Assembly: GCA_947503625.1 (NCBI GenBank)
Contig: CANNEK010000004.1
Coordinates: 352,046 to 416,045, forward strand
Reading direction: 5' to 3'
Length of the DNA: 64,000 nt
Source of the DNA: an uncultured Kordiimonas sp.
GTDB lineage: Bacteria > Pseudomonadota > Alphaproteobacteria > Sphingomonadales > Kordiimonadaceae
The notes under the pieces are model-generated. The model saw only the letters and a program-made list of their open reading frames with translations, made no database searches and was not told where the DNA came from. The stretch's first letter is position 1. Every line of letters begins with the position of its first letter. A program made the translations under genes and the position numbers. Shown in pieces: positions 56,860 to 64,000 of this stretch.

Positions 56860-56944
56860 GCGGGCGTGGCGAAATTGGTAGACGCGCTAGATTTAGGTTC
56901 TAGTGTCTTAGGACGTGGGGGTTCAAGTCCCTCCGCCCGCACCA
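56860..56944 (+). tRNA. tRNA-Leu (anticodon TAG)
   Basis: Acceptor GCGGGCG/CGCCCGC, anticodon stem CTAGA/TCTAG around TTTAGGT, long variable arm, T arm GGGGG-TTCAAGT-CCCTC; CCA encoded. The 234 bases upstream hold no gene; a TATAAG hexamer at 56732 is the only promoter-like element. Confidence 0.97.
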
Positions 56945-57004
56945 TATCCCCCAGGAGACGTTGTCTTGTTTGGGCGGAACTTAACGAAAAGAGAGATTTG
57001 AAAA

Positions 57005-58540
57005 ATGCAGATTGAAGAACTGCTGGTAGACGGCCTTAAGCATGAATATAAAATCACCGTCCCCGCCAAAGATCTAGATGCACGCCTGGATGCAATTCTG
57101 ACTGAATTCAGGGCGACCGCAAAAATCAAAGGTTTCCGTCCTGGAAAAGCACCTTTGTCACTGTTGCGCAGAATGCACGGTGAGCGAGCTCAAGGTCAGG
57201 TTCTTCAGGAAACAATGCAGGAAACATCTGCCAAGTTGTTCGAGGAAAAAAGCATTAAGCCAGCCATGCGCCCTGAAGTGGACATGGAAGGCGATTTCGA
57301 AGCTGGTAAAGACCTTGAGTATAAGCTGAGTGTCGAGGTTCTGCCCGAGATTGATGTGGAAGGCTTCAAGGCCCCTGCGTTGGAACGTTGGGTTGCAGAA
57401 GTTGACGAAGCGTCGATTGACAGCTTCGTCGAGCGCATCGCCAGCCAGCAGAAGTCATTTAAAAAAGCTGCCAAAACAGCAAAAGCCAGTGACGGCGATG
57501 CTGTCTTGATCAATTATATTGGCCGCGTAGACGGCGAGGCTTTCGATGGTGGTGCAGGCGAGGACTTTCAGCTGGAACTTGGTTCGGGTATGTTTATTCC
57601 GGGCTTTGAAGAGCAGCTTGTTGGTTCAAAAGCGGGCGACAATAAAATCGTCGAAGTTACATTCCCTGAGCAGTATCAGTCTGAAAACCTGGCAGGTAAG
57701 GCTGCAGAATTTACCGTCGATGTTCTGGAGGTTCGCAAACCTACGGAAGCAAAAATTGACGACGAGCTTGCCAAAAACATGGGTTTTGATGACTTGCCGA
57801 GCCTTCGCGAGTCTGTCAAAGGGCAACTGGAGACAGATAATAGCAGCCTGACACGCGCGCACCTGAAGCGCGGCCTGCTGGACGCTTTGGCTGATAAATA
57901 TGATTTTGCGGTTCCTGCAGGAATGGTTGATCTTGAGTTTCGTCAGATTTGGGAACAAATCAAGCGAGACGCAATGCAATCAGGTGAAGCAACCGCGGAA
58001 GACTTTGAAGGCCTGGACGGACCAAAAGACAAGGCTGAAGCTGAAGAATTCCGTAGTATTGCAGAGCGGCGTGTTCGCCTTGGACTGTTGCTCTCTGAAA
58101 TTGGCGTAGCCAATAAAGTGGAAGTAAACCAGGAAGAAGTTAACCGCAGAATTATTGAAGAAGCGCGGCGCTTCCCAGGTCAGGAAGCTCAGGTTTTTGA
58201 ATATTTCCAGAACAATGAAGAAGCTCGGGCACAATTGCGCGCACCAATTTTTGAAGAAAAGGTTGTCGACTTTGTTCTTGAACAGGCTGACCTGAAAGAC
58301 AAATCAGTGAGCCGTGACGAACTCGAAGCTGCTGTTCGGGCATTGGATGAGGAAGAGGCTAACCCTACCAAGGCGAAGTCGAAGAAACCGGCACCTAAGA
58401 AAGCTGCTGCCAAAAAAACGCCAGCTAAAAAAGCACCCGCTAAGAAAGCTGCGGCAGAAAAGGCTCCAGCCAAGAAAGCGCCGGCAAAAAAGGCAGCGGC
58501 TAAGAAAGCTCCAGCAAAAAAAGCTGCGGCCAAAAAATAA
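57005..58540 (+). CDS. tig: Trigger factor with a long Lys/Ala-rich tail
   Basis: Ribosome-bound chaperone and prolyl isomerase. N-terminal ribosome-binding domain contains GFRPGKAPLSLLRR; FKBP domain about residues 155-245 (NYIGRVDGEAFDGG, LELGSGMFIPGFEEQL); helical substrate domain to about 450. Beyond the normal end there is a ~55-residue tail of AKK, APAKK and AAAKK repeats (from about 455), giving 511 residues compared with about 430-450 in most bacteria. The tail resembles histone-H1-like nucleic-acid-binding tails. Followed by a strong terminator, then clpP. Confidence 0.93.
   Translation: MQIEELLVDGLKHEYKITVPAKDLDARLDAILTEFRATAKIKGFRPGKAPLSLLRRMHGERAQGQVLQETMQETSAKLFEEKSIKPAMRPEVDMEGDFEAGKDLEYKLSVEVLPEIDVEGFKAPALERWVAEVDEASIDSFVERIASQQKSFKKAAKTAKASDGDAVLINYIGRVDGEAFDGGAGEDFQLELGSGMFIPGFEEQLVGSKAGDNKIVEVTFPEQYQSENLAGKAAEFTVDVLEVRKPTEAKIDDELAKNMGFDDLPSLRESVKGQLETDNSSLTRAHLKRGLLDALADKYDFAVPAGMVDLEFRQIWEQIKRDAMQSGEATAEDFEGLDGPKDKAEAEEFRSIAERRVRLGLLLSEIGVANKVEVNQEEVNRRIIEEARRFPGQEAQVFEYFQNNEEARAQLRAPIFEEKVVDFVLEQADLKDKSVSRDELEAAVRALDEEEANPTKAKSKKPAPKKAAAKKTPAKKAPAKKAAAEKAPAKKAPAKKAAAKKAPAKKAAAKK
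58376..58537 (+). repeat. Imperfect codon repeats coding the trigger-factor KKA tail
   Basis: Degenerate repeats of AAGAAAGCT/AAAAAAGCA-type codons encode successive KKA, KKAP and KKAA units. Codon variation between units shows it is old or under selection, not a fresh slippage tract. Confidence 0.8.
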
Positions 58541-58571
58541 CTCCGCTGTAAATCCGGAGAAACGTATATTC

Positions 58572-58604
58572 GGGGAGCCTTTCAGGGCTCCCTTTGTTTT
58601 TTTG
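58572..58604 (+). terminator. Terminator after tig
   Basis: Stem GGGAGCC / GGCTCCC around a short loop (58573-58592), then TTTGTTTTTTT. Confidence 0.9.
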
Positions 58605-58745
58605 CCTTTAAAAAAAACCAAATCATCCCACATTAGCGAACCTGCCTAGTTATTCGCTTGCGAGGGAATGGGCAGCTTGCTACAGCTTTCCAAACGGCAC
58701 GATAGAGTGTCCGTTCAGAGTAAAATGCACCAACAGGAGTGATGC

Positions 58746-59372
58746 GTGAAAGATATTATGGGTGAATTTGCGAATTCTCTAGTCCCAATGGTTGTTGAGC
58801 AAACCAATCGCGGTGAGCGCTCGTTTGACATCTTTTCGATGCTTTTGCGTCAGCGAATTGTTTTTCTTACAGGTCAGGTTGATGACGTTGTATCAAGCTT
58901 GGTGGTTGCACAGCTGTTGTACCTTGAAGCAGAGGACCCCTCGAAAGATATTTCGTTCTACATCAATTCACCTGGCGGTGTCGTGACCAGTGGTCTCGCG
59001 ATGTATGATACCATGCAATACATCCGACCTAAGGTCGCTACTATCTGTATCGGACAGGCGTGCTCGATGGGCTCTTTGTTACTTGCGGCAGGTGAACCCG
59101 GTATGAGGTATGCGCTATCCAATGCTCGGGTAATGATCCATCAGCCTTCCGGCGGCGCCCAGGGGAAGGCAGCAGACATTGAAATTCAAGCGCGAGAAAT
59201 CCTTAATATGCGCAAGAGACTGAACGAGATCTATGTAAAGCATACCGGACAAAAGCTTGATAAGGTTGAAGCCGCAATGGACAGGGACACATTCATGAGC
59301 CCTGAAGAAGCGAAGAAATTTGGTTTGATTGATGAGGTTTACACCTCCCGTGAACGGCCGGAAGGCGAATAA
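58746..59372 (+). CDS. clpP: ATP-dependent Clp protease proteolytic subunit
   Basis: Serine peptidase that forms two heptameric rings and degrades proteins fed by ClpX. Catalytic S107 in GQACSMGS and H132 in [20 protein letters not shown] is the conserved handle-region start. Length 208. GTG 58746 has AGGAG six bases upstream; it begins the clpP-clpX-lon-hup group. Confidence 0.97.
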   Translation: MKDIMGEFANSLVPMVVEQTNRGERSFDIFSMLLRQRIVFLTGQVDDVVSSLVVAQLLYLEAEDPSKDISFYINSPGGVVTSGLAMYDTMQYIRPKVATICIGQACSMGSLLLAAGEPGMRYALSNARVMIHQPSGGAQGKAADIEIQAREILNMRKRLNEIYVKHTGQKLDKVEAAMDRDTFMSPEEAKKFGLIDEVYTSRERPEGE

Positions 59373-59486
59373 TAAAACCGGAGAGGGGGCCTTATTCTTC
59401 CCTCCAAGTTACTTTGTAAGAGTTTTTTTGTTGTAAGCTTCTTTTTAACCGGTCTACGATAAGAGAAAGAAGTAAGAGTATTTGTA

Positions 59487-60752
59487 GTGACAGATTTGAC
59501 GAACAGCGACTCCAAGAACACGCTTTATTGTTCCTTTTGCGGTAAAAGCCAGCACGAAGTCAGGAAACTGATTGCTGGCCCAACTGTGTTTATTTGCGAT
59601 GAATGTGTGGAGCTGTGTAACGATATCATTAAAGAAGAAAGCAAAGGCACTCTGTCTAAAGGCGGGGAAGGCGTTCCTACACCACAAGACATCCTGGCTG
59701 TTCTTGACGATTACGTTATTGGACAAGGGTCAGCAAAAAAAGTTCTCTCAGTTGCGGTGCATAATCACTACAAGCGGTTACACCACGCCTCTGGCAACGA
59801 CGAAGTTGAGTTGGCTAAATCCAATATTTTGCTTGTTGGTCCAACCGGTTGTGGCAAGACGTTGCTTGCACAAACATTGGCGCGTATTCTTGATGTGCCC
59901 TTCACTATGGCAGATGCAACAACCCTTACAGAAGCTGGGTATGTAGGTGAAGATGTAGAGAATATCATTCTCAAATTGCTTCAATCTGCCGACTATAATG
60001 TTGAACGGGCCCAGCGGGGAATCGTTTATATTGACGAGGTTGATAAAATCAGCCGCAAATCCGACAATCCTTCCATAACCCGGGATGTTTCAGGCGAGGG
60101 CGTTCAACAAGCCCTGCTGAAAATTATGGAAGGGACAGTGGCAAGCGTTCCGCCCCAAGGCGGTCGAAAGCACCCTCAGCAGGAATTCTTGCAGGTCGAT
60201 ACCACGAATATTCTGTTTATTTGCGGTGGGGCGTTCGCAGGTCTTGATAAAGTTATCGCTTCCCGGCTTCAGGGTAAATCGATCGGATTTGGTGCGACTG
60301 TTAGTGCACCGGACGATAGAGGTATCGGAGAGGTTCTGTCAGGTACCGAACCTGAAGACTTGCTGAAGTTTGGTTTGATTCCCGAATTTGTTGGTCGATT
60401 GCCGGTGATTGCGACGCTGGAAGATCTGGATGAAGGTGCATTGGTCCAGATTTTGTCCGAGCCTAAAAACGCTCTTCTGAAGCAATATCAAAGTTTGTTT
60501 GATATGGAGGACGTGAAACTCACCTTCACAGAAGACGCGCTCCTTGCTGTTGCAAAGCAGGCGATTGCTCGTAAAACCGGAGCGCGTGGTCTTCGTTCCA
60601 TTATGGAAAACACGCTTCTTGATACCATGTTTGACCTGCCGACGCTGGACGGTGTGGAAGAAATCGTTATCAACGGTGATGTTGTGGAGCAAAAGTCGAG
60701 TCCTTTGCAGATTTACGCTGAAAGGCGTGAAGAAGCGGACCAATCTGCTTAA
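59487..60752 (+). CDS. clpX: Clp protease ATPase subunit ClpX
   Basis: AAA+ unfoldase partner of ClpP. An N-terminal zinc finger (CSFCGK and [10 protein letters not shown]), Walker A GPTGCGKT, Walker [16 protein letters not shown] pore-region loop and sensor-2 GARGLR. Length 421 from GTG 59487. 114 bases after clpP. Confidence 0.97.
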   Translation: MTDLTNSDSKNTLYCSFCGKSQHEVRKLIAGPTVFICDECVELCNDIIKEESKGTLSKGGEGVPTPQDILAVLDDYVIGQGSAKKVLSVAVHNHYKRLHHASGNDEVELAKSNILLVGPTGCGKTLLAQTLARILDVPFTMADATTLTEAGYVGEDVENIILKLLQSADYNVERAQRGIVYIDEVDKISRKSDNPSITRDVSGEGVQQALLKIMEGTVASVPPQGGRKHPQQEFLQVDTTNILFICGGAFAGLDKVIASRLQGKSIGFGATVSAPDDRGIGEVLSGTEPEDLLKFGLIPEFVGRLPVIATLEDLDEGALVQILSEPKNALLKQYQSLFDMEDVKLTFTEDALLAVAKQAIARKTGARGLRSIMENTLLDTMFDLPTLDGVEEIVINGDVVEQKSSPLQIYAERREEADQSA

Positions 60753-60773
60753 AAACGTATCAATTCTATTGAG

Positions 60774-60807
60774 TTTGGGGCTTGAAACATGTGTTTCAGG
60801 CCCCAAA
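60774..60807 (+). promoter_or_regulatory. Long inverted repeat with an embedded RpoH-like promoter upstream of lon
   Basis: Arms of 16 bases, TTTGGGGCTTGAAACA and TGTTTCAGGCCCCAAA, pair with one G-T. CTTGAA at 60781 and CCCCAAAT at 60801 are 14 bases apart, near the heat-shock sigma-32 consensus (CTTGAA, then CCCCATNT). It lies 123 bases before lon, a classic heat-shock gene. The hairpin could also act as a weak terminator for clpX, but only a poor T run follows. Confidence 0.4.
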
Positions 60808-60930
60808 TCTATTAATAATGCAGTTTTAGAGCCATTTAGTAGCCTTCTGGACCATTTTCCGTTCCTAAATCGCTCGTTTTCTCCTAAAATCGTTGTTGAG
60901 TACTCAAAATATTATTGGAAACCATGCTAA

Positions 60931-63348
60931 ATGCCTGAAATCACGCCAGAAGAAGTTAACAAAGTGACTTTGCCGGTCTTGCCGCTACGAGACATTGTTG
61001 TCTTTCCCCACATGATTGTTCCGCTGTTTGTTGGACGTGACAAGTCAGTCAGGGCACTCGAAGAGGTTATGGCTAAAGACAAACAAATATTGCTTGTCGC
61101 GCAAAAAGAGGCCAGCGAAGACGATCCATCACCTGAAGACGTTTTTGACGTTGGTACAGTTGCATCAGTACTTCAATTGCTAAAACTTCCCGATGGTACG
61201 GTTAAAGTCCTGGTTGAAGGGTTTAACCGCGCGCGAATTGAACAATTTGTGCGCGATGAGGATTATTTTGAGGCCGAAGCGACTCTTCTGGCTGGTGAAG
61301 TGTCAAACGACGATGAGATAGAAGCGCTGGCACGCACGGTGATAACGCAGTTCGAAAACTACGTTAAACTAAACAAAAAGATTCCTGCTGAAGTCTTGGT
61401 AACGATCAGCCAGATTGAAGAGCCTGCAAAGCTTGCCGATACAGTGGCCAGTCATCTGGCACTCAAGATTGAAGACAAGCAGAAGCTGCTTTCAACAATT
61501 TCCGTCACAGACCGTCTCGAGCAGATATTCAGTTTCATGGAAGGCGAGATTGGGGTCTTGCAGGTCGAGAAAAAGATCCGCGGTCGTGTCAAACGCCAAA
61601 TGGAAAAAACTCAGCGCGAATACTACCTCAACGAACAGATGAAGGCGATTCAGAAAGAACTTGGTGAAGGCGATGATGGCCGTGAGGAAACTCAGGAACT
61701 TGAAGAGAAAATCGCCAAGACCAAGCTGAGCAAAGAAGCGCGAGAGAAAAGCATCGCGGAGCTCAAGAAGCTTAAATCCATGAGCCCCATGTCTGCTGAA
61801 GCAACCGTTGTCAGGAACTTCCTTGATTGGATGCTTAGCGTTCCATGGGGGAAGAAAAGCCGCGTAATCAAAGATATCAATCGCGCCCAGAAGATTTTGG
61901 ATGTTGACCATTATGGCCTGGAAAAAGTCAAAGAGCGGATCATCGAATATCTCGCTGTTCAACAGCGCGCCAAGAAGCTCAAAGGTCCGATACTGTGTCT
62001 GGTTGGGCCTCCAGGGGTTGGTAAGACGTCTCTTGGAAAGTCCATTGCCAAGGCAACGGGCAGAGAGTTTGTACGCTTTTCGCTCGGCGGTGTGAGAGAC
62101 GAGGCCGAAATTCGAGGTCACCGTCGCACTTACATTGGTTCCATGCCGGGTAAAGTGATGCAATCAATGAAGAAGGCCGGCACCGCCAATCCACTGTTTT
62201 TGCTGGATGAGATTGATAAGATGGGCCAGGACTTTCGCGGGGATCCTGCGTCGGCTCTTTTGGAAGTACTTGATCCGGAGCAGAACAATAGATTTAACGA
62301 CCATTATCTGGAGATTGATTACGATCTTTCGAATGTAATGTTTGTAACAACTGCCAATTCACTGAATATGCCGGGACCTCTCAGAGACCGGATGGAGATT
62401 ATTCACCTCTCCGGCTACACAGAGGATGAAAAGCTGGAAATTGCCAAGAGGCACCTAATTCCGAAACAGGTTCGGGACCATGGCCTGAGAGAGGGCGAGT
62501 GGACAATTTCGGACGGCGCGATCAAAGATGTTATTCGTTATTACACTCGTGAAGCCGGTGTTCGCAGCCTTGAACGGGAAATGGCTAAACTGGCACGTAA
62601 GGGCCTGAAGGAAATTGTCGACGGTTCGAAAGACAAGATTAGCATTACATCAAGAAACCTTGGCCATTACGCAGGTATTCGTCGGTTCCGATATGGTCAG
62701 GCGGAAGTGGATGATCAGGTTGGCGCAACGACAGGTTTGGCCTGGACAGAGGTTGGTGGTGAACTATTGACCGTCGAATCGGTAACTGTGCCGGGTAAAG
62801 GCCTCGTTAAACAAACAGGCAAGCTCGGTGATGTTATGAAAGAATCAATTCAGGCTGCCTGGTCTTATGTTCATTCGCGGTGTGTCGATTTTGGTATTCA
62901 CCCGAAATTCTTCGAAAAACGTGATTTGCACATTCACGTACCTGAGGGCGCGACTCCAAAAGACGGTCCATCTGCAGGTGTTGCTATGTGCACATCAATG
63001 GTTTCGGTGCTGACAGGTATTCCCGTTCGGAAAGACATTGCAATGACCGGAGAGGTTACACTTCGCGGCCGTGTTTTGCCAATTGGTGGGCTTAAAGAGA
63101 AGCTTTTGGCAGCTCTGCGAGGCGGAATAACCAAGGTTCTGATCCCAAAAGAAAACGAGAAAGATTTGGCTGATATTCCAGAGAATGTGAAAAAGGGCCT
63201 TGAAATCGTTGCAGTTTCTACTGTCGATGAGGTTCTTAGCCACGCTCTAGCTGCTCCTCTTGAGCCAATGGAATGGGACGAAGAGAAAGCTCTTGAGGAA
63301 ATGAAGTCGGGAAAGACCGAAAAAGAAGGTGAAATGACGACTCATTAA
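60931..63348 (+). CDS. lon: ATP-dependent protease Lon
   Basis: AAA+ serine protease for damaged and regulatory proteins. LON substrate domain ([19 protein letters not shown] start), coiled linker, AAA+ Walker [10 protein letters not shown] and Walker [11 protein letters not shown], and the Ser-Lys dyad S681 ([10 protein letters not shown]) and K724 (GGLKEKLL). Length 805. Terminator at 63392 follows. Confidence 0.97.
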   Translation: MPEITPEEVNKVTLPVLPLRDIVVFPHMIVPLFVGRDKSVRALEEVMAKDKQILLVAQKEASEDDPSPEDVFDVGTVASVLQLLKLPDGTVKVLVEGFNRARIEQFVRDEDYFEAEATLLAGEVSNDDEIEALARTVITQFENYVKLNKKIPAEVLVTISQIEEPAKLADTVASHLALKIEDKQKLLSTISVTDRLEQIFSFMEGEIGVLQVEKKIRGRVKRQMEKTQREYYLNEQMKAIQKELGEGDDGREETQELEEKIAKTKLSKEAREKSIAELKKLKSMSPMSAEATVVRNFLDWMLSVPWGKKSRVIKDINRAQKILDVDHYGLEKVKERIIEYLAVQQRAKKLKGPILCLVGPPGVGKTSLGKSIAKATGREFVRFSLGGVRDEAEIRGHRRTYIGSMPGKVMQSMKKAGTANPLFLLDEIDKMGQDFRGDPASALLEVLDPEQNNRFNDHYLEIDYDLSNVMFVTTANSLNMPGPLRDRMEIIHLSGYTEDEKLEIAKRHLIPKQVRDHGLREGEWTISDGAIKDVIRYYTREAGVRSLEREMAKLARKGLKEIVDGSKDKISITSRNLGHYAGIRRFRYGQAEVDDQVGATTGLAWTEVGGELLTVESVTVPGKGLVKQTGKLGDVMKESIQAAWSYVHSRCVDFGIHPKFFEKRDLHIHVPEGATPKDGPSAGVAMCTSMVSVLTGIPVRKDIAMTGEVTLRGRVLPIGGLKEKLLAALRGGITKVLIPKENEKDLADIPENVKKGLEIVAVSTVDEVLSHALAAPLEPMEWDEEKALEEMKSGKTEKEGEMTTH

Positions 63349-63391
63349 GTGTCTTGTTCGGAAATAGAAAAAATTCAAGCAAAAAAAAGCT

Positions 63392-63418
63392 AAAAACCGC
63401 AGTTTTCTGCGGTTTTTT
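63392..63418 (+). terminator. Terminator after lon
   Basis: AAAAACCGCAG-TTTT-CTGCGGTTTTTT, a perfect stem with a T run. Confidence 0.93.
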
Positions 63419-63421
63419 ACT

Positions 63422-63450
63422 TTGACATTAGGAAAAATACGAGATTAAAC
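63422..63450 (+). promoter_or_regulatory. Candidate sigma-70 promoter of the HU gene
   Basis: Perfect TTGACA, 17-base spacer, TTAAAC (three of six). Just after the lon terminator and about 60 bases before the HU start, so HU can be transcribed separately. Confidence 0.5.
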
Positions 63451-63508
63451 TGCGTTCGCATTTCGGGGATTAGTCTCGAAATCACTCTTCAACTCAGAGG
63501 GGGATACC

Positions 63509-63784
63509 TTGAATAAAAACGATTTGATCGCAAGCGTTGCAGATGCAGCGGATCTTTCTAAAGCTGACGCTGGTAAAGCAGTAGACGCTGTATTTGATGC
63601 AATTTCTGGAGCCTTGGCTTCTGGTGGCGATGTTCGCCTTGTTGGTTTTGGTACGTTCTCAGTGGCGAACCGCGCGGCAACTAAAGGCCGTAACCCTCGC
63701 ACTGGCGAGGAAATCGACATCCCAGCTTCCAAGCAGCCTAAGTTCAAGGCTGGTAAAGGTCTTAAGGATGCAGTAAACGGATAA
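63509..63784 (+). CDS. hupB: HU family DNA-binding protein
   Basis: A 91-residue HU protein: [29 protein letters not shown] start (positions 1-29), [37 protein letters not shown]-binding arm region (about 47-80). TTG 63509 is supported by AGAGGGGGA upstream and family length. Usual position after lon in proteobacteria. Confidence 0.95.
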   Translation: MNKNDLIASVADAADLSKADAGKAVDAVFDAISGALASGGDVRLVGFGTFSVANRAATKGRNPRTGEEIDIPASKQPKFKAGKGLKDAVNG

Positions 63785-63804
63785 TTCTGTTTACAGTAGT
63801 TACG

Positions 63805-63842
63805 GAAAAACGGCCTGGACTAACGTCTTGGCCGTTTTTTCT
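63805..63842 (+). terminator. Terminator after the HU gene
   Basis: AAAAACGGCC / GGCCGTTTTTT with an inner GAC/GTC stem. Confidence 0.9.
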
Positions 63843-63923
63843 TTTGCGTAGCATATAATTGGTAAATTAACGCTGGACAGTCGCAGTAATTTTGCCTAAA
63901 AGCGCGCTCACCGTGTTGGAAAC

Positions 63924-63999
63924 GGGCGATTAGCTCAGTTGGTAGAGCATCTCGTTTACACCGAGAGGGTCGGCAGTTCGAGCCTGTCATCGCCCACCA
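63924..63999 (+). tRNA. tRNA-Val (anticodon TAC)
   Basis: Acceptor GGGCGAT/ATCGCCC, anticodon stem TCTCG/CGAGA around TTTACAC, T arm GGCAG-TTCGAGC-CTGTC; CCA encoded. It ends one base before the window edge. Confidence 0.97.
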
Positions 64000-64000
64000 T

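Noticed and set aside
58189..58533. Ala/Phe-rich minus-strand frame opposite the trigger-factor tail
   Set aside because: Produced by the complement of the AAA/AAG/GCN repeats; no start signals.
58376..58537. Trigger-factor tail repeats considered as a CRISPR or minisatellite
   Set aside because: Units are in frame, of uneven length, codon-varied, and continue a real coding region without spacers.

Overview
This 64 kb window is chromosomal DNA of an alphaproteobacterium with moderate GC. The signs are a C4-pathway 5-aminolevulinate synthase with a DUF6898-type gene after it, an LdtR-type MarR regulator, a non-zinc porphobilinogen synthase, a ubiquinol-cytochrome c chaperone, a K+-independent H+-pyrophosphatase, a RibBA with a degenerate GTP cyclohydrolase half, and the block tig-clpP-clpX-lon-hup between tRNA genes. 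A marine order such as Kordiimonadales or Sneathiellales is possible, but the order cannot be fixed from the sequence alone. I saw no insertion sequence, prophage or CRISPR array; almost everything is core genome.

Layout. 1-342: C-terminal end of an asparagine-synthase-like protein. 344-2480: phoR-phoB two-component pair (minus strand). 2706-5765: the main accessory locus, a four-gene operon. It encodes a twin-arginine-leader protein with six cysteines and two poly-Asp runs, a PqqD-like chaperone, an HPr-kinase-related kinase and a nucleotidyltransferase. This is the poorly understood 'HPr-rel-A' type cassette, whose parts resemble lasso-peptide tailoring genes. 5919-16501: class II DAHP synthase, NAD synthetase, gltX, cysS, trmJ, a C-type-lectin-like exported protein, hemB, ldtR-like regulator, hemA and a DUF6898-type gene. 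16694-24241: rpiB-glyA-nrdR-ribD-ribE-ribBA-ribH-nusB-thiL and a FliL-like protein, a one-carbon/riboflavin block. 24430-30608: hppA, bamE, ubiquinol-cytochrome c chaperone, YceD/DUF177, plsX, ihfA, a MerR regulator and tRNA-Pro. 30668-36562: TauE/SafE-type permease, then mutA-mutB-meaB with overlapping ends, for methylmalonyl-CoA (propionate) metabolism.

36586-48602 is almost entirely on the minus strand: amidohydrolase, SDR, purF, cvpA, radA, an MlaF/MlaE-type ABC pair, an enoyl-CoA hydratase-family gene, a DEAD-box helicase and parE. 48836-52795 is a less conserved stretch: a small unknown protein, a LytS/LytTR-type sensor-regulator pair, a helical protein ending in a CheY-target-like motif, and a lone family 2 glycosyltransferase. 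52830-54648: glnB-glnA, with a good sigma-54 promoter candidate upstream. 54912-63999: tRNA-His, NAD(P)HX repair enzyme, tRNA-Leu, trigger factor with a long Lys/Ala tail, clpP, clpX, lon, an HU gene and tRNA-Val.

The strongest lead for an undescribed system is 2706-5765, with the asparagine-synthase end at the left edge as a possible further member. Start codons were moved from the longest frame wherever a better Shine-Dalgarno match or family alignment supported it; each case is noted.
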